Shown one piece after another: positions 25,235 through 32,052 of a stretch of DNA of 64,000 nt. Both the position numbers and the translations under genes were made by a program. This DNA is from an uncultured Bacteroidales bacterium (lineage in GTDB: Bacteria; Bacteroidota; Bacteroidia; Bacteroidales; Tenuifilaceae). The notes beneath the pieces are model-generated. The model made no database searches. It was not told the origin of the DNA and saw only the letters and a list, made by a program, of their open reading frames with translations. Each line of letters begins with the position of its first letter. Positions within the stretch are counted from its first letter, which is position 1. The DNA lies in assembly GCA_937926785.1 (NCBI GenBank), contig CALBBQ010000002.1, positions 1 to 64,000 on the forward strand, read 5' to 3'.

Positions 25235-26476
25235 TTAATCTAACGCATGAATTACCAAACCGCTCCGCAGTTTGGGTTCGAACCAGGTGGTTTTCGGGGG
25301 CATGATATTGCCGGTATCGGCAATGTCGATAAGCTGTTTCATGGAAACGGGGTAGAGCGCAAAGGCAACCTTCATCTCGCCGCTGTCCACACGCTTTTTT
25401 AGCTCCCCTAATCCGCGAATACCGCCAACAAAATCGATACGTTTGGAGGTTCTCAGGTCCTTTATGTCGAGGATGGGATCGAGCACCAGATTCGAAAGAA
25501 TGGTAACATCAAGCACCCCAATGGGGTCGTTATCGTTGTAGGTACCGGGCTTGGCGGTTAACGAGTACCATTTCCCCTCGAGGTACATGCTGAAGTTGTG
25601 AAGCTGCTGTGGTTTATAAATTTCCGAGCCCTTTTCCTCAACCACAAAGCCTTCGCGCAGCTTTTCGATAAACTGCAAGGGTGTAAGTCCGTTCAAATCC
25701 TTAACCACGCGGTTGTAGTCAATGATCTTCAGCTGGTTATCGGGGAAAATAACGGCCAGGAAGTAGTTGTACTCCTCATCGCCACGATGGTTGGGGTTCG
25801 CATTCTTCTTCTCGAGCCCAACTCGGGCTGCGGCTGCCGTACGATGGTGACCGTCGGCAACGTAAAGAGCAGGTATAGAGTTGAAAATTTCGGTGATCCT
25901 ACGAATGGTTGCATCGTCATCTATTACCCAGAAATGGTGACCAAAACCGTCGTCGGCAACAAAGTCGTACTCGGGCTTTTTGTTTTTCACCACGTTGGAA
26001 ATGATTTCGTCCATCTCCTTATGGGCAGGGTAAGCAAAGAAAACGGGCTCGATGTTGGCATTCTGAATACGAATGTGAATCATGCGATCTTCTTCCTTAT
26101 CCGGACGGGTTAACTCGTGTTTCTTGATACGACCTTCCATGTAATCCTCAAAGTGACAGGCCGCAACCAGACCATACTGTGTACGGCCATCCATGGTTTG
26201 GGCGTAAACGTAGTACATCTCCCTGGAATCCTGAACCAACCAGCCACGCTCCTTCCACTTACGGAAGTTCTCAACAGCCTTATCGTATGCCTCTTGCGAA
26301 TGCTCATCGATGATGGGGTTGAAATCGATCTCGGGCTTGGTGATGTGTAGCAATGACTTCTCACCAGCTTCGGCCTTTGCCTCCTGGGAGTTAAGCACGT
26401 CGTATGGGCGTGCAGCCACCTCCTTGACAATGTCCTTAGGTGGACGAATACCTTTAAAAGCTTTGATTTTGACCAT
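25235..26476 (-). CDS. DUF1015 family protein
   Basis: 413 residues. The N terminus KAFKGIRPPKDIVKEVAARPYDVL and the central YVADGHHRTAAAARVG segment, which has the family's invariant DGHHR, identify DUF1015. In anaerobic Bacteroidota and Firmicutes this gene regularly accompanies serC and serA, as here. That suggests a role in serine metabolism (a kinase or phosphatase step has been proposed by context), but no activity is shown by the sequence itself. It lies downstream of serA on the same strand, separated by a four-helix-bundle cassette, and ends at a strong terminator. Confidence 0.88.
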   Translation of the reverse strand: MVKIKAFKGIRPPKDIVKEVAARPYDVLNSQEAKAEAGEKSLLHITKPEIDFNPIIDEHSQEAYDKAVENFRKWKERGWLVQDSREMYYVYAQTMDGRTQYGLVAACHFEDYMEGRIKKHELTRPDKEEDRMIHIRIQNANIEPVFFAYPAHKEMDEIISNVVKNKKPEYDFVADDGFGHHFWVIDDDATIRRITEIFNSIPALYVADGHHRTAAAARVGLEKKNANPNHRGDEEYNYFLAVIFPDNQLKIIDYNRVVKDLNGLTPLQFIEKLREGFVVEEKGSEIYKPQQLHNFSMYLEGKWYSLTAKPGTYNDNDPIGVLDVTILSNLVLDPILDIKDLRTSKRIDFVGGIRGLGELKKRVDSGEMKVAFALYPVSMKQLIDIADTGNIMPPKTTWFEPKLRSGLVIHALD

Positions 26477-26496
26477 ATTGTAAGTTAAAGGTTAAT

Positions 26497-26898
26497 AGTT
26501 AAAAGTTAAACGATCAAACATTCTTGAGATACTTAATTAGCCCAATAGTTAATTGCTTAACAAAAATGACTTTTTTAAAATATTGTCAGATGAGTCCAAA
26601 AGTCCCAATTTACTGGCAATTATCAATTGGGTTTCAAGTTCTGCCAATGATCCAAGCGCGATGTAAAGAAAATGTATGGTTTCACCATTCTTGTTCCTAG
26701 CGCAACCTTCAGCAATATTAGAGGGGATTGAGATTGCAGACCTTCTAAGTTGTGAAGTTAATGCATAGAGTTCTTCCTTGGGGAAATGCTTAGTTAACTC
26801 ATAAACATCAACTGATAGTTCCACAGACTCTTTCCATACCTCTAAATTTGTGTGAACCATTAATAGATCTCAAAAAATGGCTCCTTTAACTTTTAACT
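26497..26898. repeat. 14-bp inverted repeats flanking the four-helix-bundle gene
   Basis: AGTTAAAAGTTAAA (26497-26510) has its exact reverse complement TTTAACTTTTAACT at 26885-26898. Together they bracket the frameshifted gene at 26514-26860 and almost fill the serA-DUF1015 gap. This is the look of a small mobile cassette inserted between two co-directional genes. No transposase is present. I do not see a clear target-site duplication. Confidence 0.55.
26514..26860 (-). pseudogene. Four-helix-bundle (S23/23S-rRNA-IVP-type) protein, frameshifted
   Basis: The first 102 codons (stop at 26549) encode a typical member: NLEVWKESVELSVDVYELT, then FPKEELYALTSQLRRSAISIPSNIAEG, then the conserved FLYIALGSLAELETQLIIA. 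The family normally continues with a fourth helix, but this frame ends after ILKKSFLLSN. One frame over, the missing C terminus is present as VKQLTIGLIKYLKNV, ending at 26514. The switch coincides with a run of six T at 26571-26576 (six A in the gene). Adding one A restores a 115-residue protein of normal length. So it is a one-base deletion in a homopolymer: a real frameshift, phase variation, or a sequencing error. Confidence 0.8.
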
Positions 26899-26918
26899 TT
26901 TCACTATTCACTATCAAA

Positions 26919-27842
26919 CTATTTATTCACCTGAAAAGTTTTATCGCCATTCTTTATGAAGGCCACAATCTGGCGGGCGGCAGCTAAACCGGCATTGATG
27001 TTCGCCTCGGCAGTTTCGGCACCCATTTTCTTGGGGGTTGAGAACACACGGCCGGGGAATTTTTCAACCAGTTCGGCATGGCAGTCGGCCATGATGTCAG
27101 TGGCATACTTCAGGTCGGTACGTTCAGCGAGAACCTTTTTCAAACCTTCCTCATCTATCACCTCCTTGCGGGCAGTGTTTATGAGTGTGCCACCCTTGGG
27201 CATTTTGCTCAGCAAGTCGTAACCTATGGATTTTTTTGTTTTATCGTTGGCCGGGATGTGGAGCGAAACGTAGTTGCAGGTGCTATATAGCGCCTCGATG
27301 CTATCAACAACCTTGATTCCATCTTTCTCCATTGCAGTCCTATCGACAAACGGATCGAAAGCATACACCTCCATTCCAAAACCCTTACCGTACTTTGCTA
27401 CCAGCTTACCAACATTTCCATAGGCGTGAATACCAAGTTTTTTACCGGCAATCTCGGTTCCGGTACCAGGCTGGAACAGGTTTCGGGCCATGTAAATCAT
27501 CATACCAATGGCTAGCTCCGCAACAGCATTCGAGTTTTGTCCTGGGGTGTTCATGGCCACCACACCCTTTGCAGTGCATGCTGCTAAATCGAGGTTATCA
27601 TAACCGGCACCTGCGCGAACTACAATCTTCAGGTTCTTTCCGGCATCAACAACCTCTTTGGTAACCTTATCGCTACGCACGATAAGTGCATCAACGTCGG
27701 CAACGGCCTTTACCAGGTCGCTGGGGTCGGTGTACTTCTCCAGAAGAACCAGTTCAAAACCGGCATCCTCAACAATTTTACGGATTCCATCCACGGCAAC
27801 CTTAGCAAAAGGTTTCTCTGTGGCTACAAGTACTTTGGTCAT
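26919..27842 (-). CDS. serA: D-3-phosphoglycerate dehydrogenase (Bacteroidota short type)
   Basis: 307 residues; first step of serine synthesis, NAD-dependent oxidation of 3-phosphoglycerate. Catalytic R225 is in INTARKEVID and the nucleotide-binding loop is GIHAYGNVG (137-145). The first loop glycine of the usual GxGxxG is alanine (A140), and the usual catalytic histidine (PHxGxxT) is replaced by KKMGAET (271-277). I recall the same KKMG segment in other Bacteroidota SerA proteins, so it is a lineage form, not a defect. No C-terminal ACT domain. An upstream in-frame start at 27860 is less likely than the ATG at 27842 (MTKVLVATEKPF). Confidence 0.92.
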   Translation of the reverse strand: MTKVLVATEKPFAKVAVDGIRKIVEDAGFELVLLEKYTDPSDLVKAVADVDALIVRSDKVTKEVVDAGKNLKIVVRAGAGYDNLDLAACTAKGVVAMNTPGQNSNAVAELAIGMMIYMARNLFQPGTGTEIAGKKLGIHAYGNVGKLVAKYGKGFGMEVYAFDPFVDRTAMEKDGIKVVDSIEALYSTCNYVSLHIPANDKTKKSIGYDLLSKMPKGGTLINTARKEVIDEEGLKKVLAERTDLKYATDIMADCHAELVEKFPGRVFSTPKKMGAETAEANINAGLAAARQIVAFIKNGDKTFQVNK

Positions 27843-27929
27843 TTTATTTAAGTTTAGCAATTTGACTTTGGGTTCAAAACCTTAACAGAATTGGAAGTAA
27901 TTACTTCAAGAATGCACCTTTATACATAG

Positions 27930-27961
27930 AAAATGGGCTGGATAGTAACCTATCCAACCCA
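27930..27961 (-). terminator. Hairpin between serC and serA (weak terminator or attenuator)
   Basis: A 12-bp stem with one mismatch pairs 27934-27945 with 27950-27961 around TAAC. On the minus strand it is followed by only four T. It sits just after the serC stop (27975) and before serA, so it could reduce read-through or protect the serC 3' end. Confidence 0.6.
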
Positions 27962-27974
27962 CCCACAGATATAC

Positions 27975-29045
27975 TTAAGCATTCTGCTTTTCGAATTCCT
28001 TCATGCAATCAACAAGTGCCTGAACGCTTTCAATAGGAAGGGCATTGTAGGTTGAAGCGCGGAAACCACCTACCGAACGGTGTCCCTTTATGCCAACCAT
28101 TCCAGCTTTCTTGGCAAAGTCCATGAATGCCTCTTCCTTATCCTTATACTCTGGCTTCATTACAAAGCAGATATTCATGATGGAGCGCGCATCCTTCTCG
28201 GCTGTTCCCACAAACATCTTGCTGTTATCTATTGCATCGTAAAGCAGCTGAGCTTTTTTCTTGTTTATCTCGTTAATCTTCTCAACACCGCCAATGCTCT
28301 TAAGCCACTTTAGGGTTTCACGCATGGTATAAATGGCTCCGCAAGGAGGAGTGTTGAACATTGAACCATCCTTAATGTGAGTGCGGTAATCGAGCATGGT
28401 TGGGATTTTGCGTTCAACCTTGCCCAGTATATCCTCACGGATAATCACAAAGGTAACTCCGGCAGGACCCACATTCTTTTGTGCGCCACCGTAAATCAGA
28501 CCATACTTCTTAATATCAACCGGGCGGCTCATGATATCGGAGCTCATATCGGCCACCAGGGTTACCGGCGAATCCATATCGTACTTGATCTCAGTGCCGT
28601 AAATGGTGTTGTTAGTGGTGATATGGAAGTAGTCAACATCGGTTGGAATGGAATAACCTTTTGGGATGTAGGTGTAGTTCTTGTCCGAGGAAGAAGCAAC
28701 AGTTATGACCTCCCCAAAGAGTTTAGCCTCTTTGAGGGCTTTACTCGCCCATACTCCGGTGTCGAGGTAGGCTGCCTTTGTTTGTAGTAAATTGTAGGGT
28801 ACCATGCAGAATTGAAGGCTGGCACCTCCACCCAGGAAAAGAATATGGTAGTTATCAGGAATATGAAGCAACTCGCGCCAAAGAGCTTTGGTTTCCTCCA
28901 TGATGGCTTCAAATTCCTTTGAACGGTGCGAGATGGTTAAGATAGACATGCCTATACCATCAAGATCGAGCACAGCCTTGGCTGTGTTTTCCAGTGCTAC
29001 ATCGGGCAGGATGCAGGGGCCTGCATTAAAGTTATGCTTTTTCAT
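27975..29045 (-). CDS. serC: Phosphoserine aminotransferase
   Basis: 356 residues, PLP enzyme of serine synthesis (3-phosphohydroxypyruvate plus glutamate to phosphoserine). The N terminus [11 protein letters not shown] and the segment [11 protein letters not shown] (35-45) are class V aminotransferase SerC signatures. [10 protein letters not shown] binds phosphate, and the Schiff-base lysine is K190 in [12 protein letters not shown]. Length matches E. coli SerC (362). It is first in the serC-serA-DUF1015 series. No serB is in the window. Confidence 0.96.
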   Translation of the reverse strand: MKKHNFNAGPCILPDVALENTAKAVLDLDGIGMSILTISHRSKEFEAIMEETKALWRELLHIPDNYHILFLGGGASLQFCMVPYNLLQTKAAYLDTGVWASKALKEAKLFGEVITVASSSDKNYTYIPKGYSIPTDVDYFHITTNNTIYGTEIKYDMDSPVTLVADMSSDIMSRPVDIKKYGLIYGGAQKNVGPAGVTFVIIREDILGKVERKIPTMLDYRTHIKDGSMFNTPPCGAIYTMRETLKWLKSIGGVEKINEINKKKAQLLYDAIDNSKMFVGTAEKDARSIMNICFVMKPEYKDKEEAFMDFAKKAGMVGIKGHRSVGGFRASTYNALPIESVQALVDCMKEFEKQNA

Positions 29046-29190
29046 GGCGTCGAATGGTTTAAGTTTTCAACTTTAAAAATATGGATACGTCAAATTTCAA
29101 AGTTTTTTTTTAATTTTCCTAAATAGATGTTATCAAACAGGTTGATAAGGGGGCTTTTTAACAATCGTTTGCAGTAGATGTGTACACCTT

Positions 29191-29904
29191 TTACACTAAT
29201 GCGACTAGCTTGTCGCCCTTTAGAACCGGAATTACATCAGATACATCGGGTGTAAAGCAAAATTCTATCACATCGTCAAGGCCAAGTTTTTTGAGGCGGT
29301 GGCGTTGTGCTACCTTTTCAAGGTATCCGGGTAAATCACTTTTTGCTACCTGCCAAAGGTCAATAGCAGCATGGGTTGAATCGCAGATGGTTTCGAATCG
29401 ACCGCTTTCCAAAAGCCGTTGCGATAAAGCTCCGGCAAATATGGCATCCTCCAGACAAAACTTACCTTTCCAACCCGCACACATAATGAGAATATCATGC
29501 GAACGCGCATAAAGGTAGCTTTGTATAGCCGAAATGTTTAGAAAAGAACCAATGATAACCTCCTGTGCATCTTTCCCCATGGTAATGGCATTTGTTCCGT
29601 TTGTGGTGCTATACACAATGGTTTTCCCCATTACCGTTTGCGGGGTGAAGTAGAAAGGTGAATTGCCAAAATCGGCAAAATCGAGCTTCTGTCCGTTTCG
29701 TTCGGCTACAACCAAAAACCCCTTTTGCTTGTATTCCTGGGCTTCATCGATACTTCGAACCGGAATGATTTCTTTTACACCATTGTGAAACATGGTAGTA
29801 ATTACCGTTGTAGCCCTGAGAATATCGACGACTACTACTATTTTCCCGTCCTTCTCAAAATGTTGGAAAAGGGTTGGCGAAAATGCTACTTCAATTCTTG
29901 GCAT
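29191..29904 (-). CDS. comB: 2-phosphosulfolactate phosphatase family protein
   Basis: 237 residues of the ComB family, Mg-dependent acid phosphatases that make sulfolactate from phosphosulfolactate in coenzyme M biosynthesis. Visible family segments: VVVVDILRATTVITTMFHNG, SIDEAQEYK, LVAERNGQK, DFGNSPFYF, GKTIVYSTTNGTNAI and CAGWKGKFCLEDAIFAG. Methanogenesis is not otherwise suggested here. In Bacteroidota ComB is found without the rest of the CoM pathway, perhaps for sulfonate or sulfonolipid metabolism (inference). It lies after the gcvT terminator, before serC. Confidence 0.88.
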   Translation of the reverse strand: MPRIEVAFSPTLFQHFEKDGKIVVVVDILRATTVITTMFHNGVKEIIPVRSIDEAQEYKQKGFLVVAERNGQKLDFADFGNSPFYFTPQTVMGKTIVYSTTNGTNAITMGKDAQEVIIGSFLNISAIQSYLYARSHDILIMCAGWKGKFCLEDAIFAGALSQRLLESGRFETICDSTHAAIDLWQVAKSDLPGYLEKVAQRHRLKKLGLDDVIEFCFTPDVSDVIPVLKGDKLVALV

Positions 29905-29919
29905 GGCAAACTAAAATTT

Positions 29920-29944
29920 AAAAAAAGGGGGCATAGCCCCCTTT
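29920..29944 (-). terminator. Terminator of gcvT
   Basis: GGGGGC (29927-29932) pairs with GCCCCC (29936-29941) around ATA; seven T follow on the minus strand (29920-29926). It begins eight bases beyond the gcvT stop. Confidence 0.9.
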
Positions 29945-29948
29945 CGGT

Positions 29949-31058
29949 CTATACATTTGCTAGGTGAAATGGCGGCTTTACAATCTTTGCCTTAAGCTTT
30001 TTATCGCGAATTCCAATGTAAATTTCGTTACCCTCGTTCCAATGGCCTTTTTTAATATACCCCATACCAATACCGCGCTTGCTCATAGGCGACATGGTTC
30101 CCGAGGTTACCTCGCCGATCTCGTTGCCCTGGGCATCGTAAATCAGGTAATGCTGACGGGGGATACCACGGTCAATCATCACAAAGCCTTTCAATCGGCG
30201 CTCGGTCCCTTCATTTTTATGTTTCTCCCAGATATCGCGGCTTATGAAGTTTTTACCAGGGACAAACTTGGTTATCCAACCCAGGCCAGCTTCGATAGCC
30301 GAGGTAGAATCGTTGATATCGTTCCCATAAAGACAGAAACCAACCTCAAGCCTTAATGTATCACGAGCCCCCAAGCCAATGGGCTTAATACCATATTCAG
30401 CCCCAGCCTCAAAAACGGCTTTCCAAAGCTTATCGGCATCCTCGTTGGCACAGTAAATTTCGCATCCACCTGCACCGGTATATCCAGTGGTAGAGAAAAT
30501 CACTTCTTTAATACCGGCAAAAGGAATTTTCTTGAAAGTGTAGTACTCCATATCAACTATGTTCTCGGAGGTCAACTTTTGCATGGCTTTAAGAGCCAGA
30601 GGCCCTTGAATGGCAAGTTGAGCAATCTCATCAGATGCATTGTATAGCTCTTTTCCTGCGGTAAGACCAAATTTCTTACCCTGCTCACAAATCCAATTCC
30701 AGTCCTTTTCAATATTTGCAGCATTAATAACCAGCAGGTAGGTTTCAGCATTTACGCGGTAAACCAGAAGATCATCAACTATTCCGCCCTTATCGTTTGG
30801 AAAGCAGCTGTACTGTACCTTTCCATCGAATAGCGCAGACACATCGTTGCTGGTAATGGTTTGTAAAAACTCAAGGGCTTTGGGACCTTTAACCCAAACC
30901 TCGCCCATGTGCGATACATCAAACACTCCTAACTTTTCACGTACAGTAATATGTTCATCGTTAATACCGGAATACTCAATGGGCATGTTGTATCCGGCAA
31001 AGGGTGCCATACGGGCTCCGAGCTCTATATGGTACTTGGTAAATGGTGTATTTTTCAT
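29949..31058 (-). CDS. gcvT: Glycine cleavage system aminomethyltransferase (T protein)
   Basis: 369 residues. T protein releases ammonia from the aminomethyl-lipoyl H protein and gives methylene-tetrahydrofolate. The N terminus [23 protein letters not shown], the [14 protein letters not shown] and the conserved QLAIQGPLA segments, the [13 protein letters not shown] folate-site region, and the C-terminal [12 protein letters not shown] and [11 protein letters not shown] are all present. Other glycine cleavage genes are not adjacent. The leader between the promoter (31094-31101) and the ATG is about 30 bases, too short for a glycine riboswitch. Confidence 0.96.
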   Translation of the reverse strand: MKNTPFTKYHIELGARMAPFAGYNMPIEYSGINDEHITVREKLGVFDVSHMGEVWVKGPKALEFLQTITSNDVSALFDGKVQYSCFPNDKGGIVDDLLVYRVNAETYLLVINAANIEKDWNWICEQGKKFGLTAGKELYNASDEIAQLAIQGPLALKAMQKLTSENIVDMEYYTFKKIPFAGIKEVIFSTTGYTGAGGCEIYCANEDADKLWKAVFEAGAEYGIKPIGLGARDTLRLEVGFCLYGNDINDSTSAIEAGLGWITKFVPGKNFISRDIWEKHKNEGTERRLKGFVMIDRGIPRQHYLIYDAQGNEIGEVTSGTMSPMSKRGIGMGYIKKGHWNEGNEIYIGIRDKKLKAKIVKPPFHLANV

Positions 31059-31093
31059 GATTTTAATGTTGTTTAAACAATTGTTAGGTAGTG

Positions 31094-31130
31094 CAAATCT
31101 ATCATTTTTATTTGTTTCTGTTTTCCAAAA
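31094..31130 (-). promoter_or_regulatory. Promoter of gcvT
   Basis: On the minus strand TTTTG (31126-31130) is followed after 24 bases by TAGATTTG (31094-31101). The -7 fits TAnnTTTG; the spacer is one base over the usual range. Confidence 0.5.
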
Positions 31131-31185
31131 CCGTTTTCGAAATAAACTTTTGCGCTTATGTTTTTTAACATAACATATTTTTTAT

Positions 31186-31193
31186 TACATTTG
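31186..31193 (+). promoter_or_regulatory. Promoter -7 element for the Hpt-STAS unit
   Basis: TACATTTG (TAnnTTTG), ending 24 bases before the ATG at 31218. It lies inside the upstream extension of the reading frame, which rules out the start at 31158. Confidence 0.5.
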
Positions 31194-31217
31194 GGAAAAG
31201 CGCAAACTGGTTTTCCA

Positions 31218-31580
31218 ATGTCAGCCGATCAGGTAACTCACCATGTAAACCTCAGCTTTCTGAAAGAAATATCGGAAGGTAGCAACGATTTAATGCGCGA
31301 TCTTATTAACATGTTCATCAATCAGGTTCCCACCTTCTGCGAACAGATGGATGCTTACCTGAAAAACGAGGACTACTGCACCCTTGCCAAGTTAGCCCAT
31401 AAGATCAAAAACTCAGTGGCCATGATGGGTATTGAAGAGCTTACCATTGACATGAAGAACCTTGAAACCCTTTGCAATACCAAACCCAATTTCAAGGAAA
31501 TTGAAACCATGGTAAACCGTTTTAAAAGCATATCGGCCGAAGCAAGCGATGAGCTTAGAATAATCCTTGAAACATTGTAA
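31218..31580 (+). CDS. Histidine phosphotransfer (Hpt) domain protein
   Basis: 120 residues, a free-standing four-helix Hpt module. The phospho-accepting histidine is H61 in LAKLAHKIKNSVAMMG, aligned with the HxLKGSS motif of phosphorelay Hpt domains. The frame is open from an ATG at 31158, but the promoter -7 element lies within that extension and the family begins near MSADQVTHH, so I use 31218. The next gene, 25 bases downstream, is a STAS protein. No histidine kinase or response regulator is adjacent, so the relay partner is encoded elsewhere. Confidence 0.85.
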   Translation: MSADQVTHHVNLSFLKEISEGSNDLMRDLINMFINQVPTFCEQMDAYLKNEDYCTLAKLAHKIKNSVAMMGIEELTIDMKNLETLCNTKPNFKEIETMVNRFKSISAEASDELRIILETL

Positions 31581-31605
31581 AGTAAAACTTTAAAAAATAC
31601 ACAAT

Positions 31606-31938
31606 ATGATTGATGTTGAAAAAATTAACGATGTGATGGTGATTTCGTTTAACAACGATAGCAAGTTAAACGTAACCGTTACCCAAAAGATCAAGACAGA
31701 AATAATTAAGGTGATTACCCCTAACTCTAAAATTGCGCTAAACCTTAGCGGGATAAGCTATATTGATAGTACGGGCTTTGGCATGTTGCTTTCAATTTTA
31801 AGGCACTGCAAGAACTCTAACGCTTCGCTCAAGCTCTGTAACATCAGCCCCGAAGTAATGGAACTCATCAAGTTGCTTCAGCTACAAACCGTTTTTGATA
31901 TCAGGGATAGCGTTGACGACTGTGTGAAAAGTTTTTAG
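31606..31938 (+). CDS. STAS-domain protein (anti-sigma factor antagonist type)
   Basis: 110 residues. Strand-helix pattern of SpoIIAA/RsbV proteins with ALNLSGISYIDSTGFGML (44-61). S55 of DSTGFG is the serine that RsbW-like kinases phosphorylate. In partner-switching systems the unphosphorylated form releases a target (often a sigma factor) from its ATPase inhibitor. The Hpt gene just upstream suggests a mixed phosphorelay/partner-switch pathway. An RsbW-like ATPase exists in this window (46947-47363) but in a different operon; any link is unproven. Confidence 0.88.
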   Translation: MIDVEKINDVMVISFNNDSKLNVTVTQKIKTEIIKVITPNSKIALNLSGISYIDSTGFGMLLSILRHCKNSNASLKLCNISPEVMELIKLLQLQTVFDIRDSVDDCVKSF

Positions 31939-31959
31939 CAAGCAAGTTTAAAAATCACA

Positions 31960-31987
31960 AAAAGCCACGCACGTTCGTGGCTTTTTT
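31960..31987 (+). terminator. Terminator of the Hpt-STAS unit
   Basis: AAAAGCCACG (31960-31969) pairs with CGTGGCTTTT (31976-31985) around a six-base loop, then T. Lies 21 bases after the STAS stop. Confidence 0.9.
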
Positions 31988-32052
31988 ATTTTTTAGTAAA
32001 CCTTTAACATTCAAAATAATCTATAATATAACTAACCTAAACTAAAAAGTTT

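Noticed and set aside
29130..29148. TTATCAA/TTGATAA hairpin between serC and comB as a terminator
   Set aside because: No T tract follows on the minus strand, and no plus-strand gene ends there.
31059..31093. Possible glycine riboswitch before gcvT
   Set aside because: Leader is only about 30 bases between the -7 element and the start codon; too short for any known glycine riboswitch.
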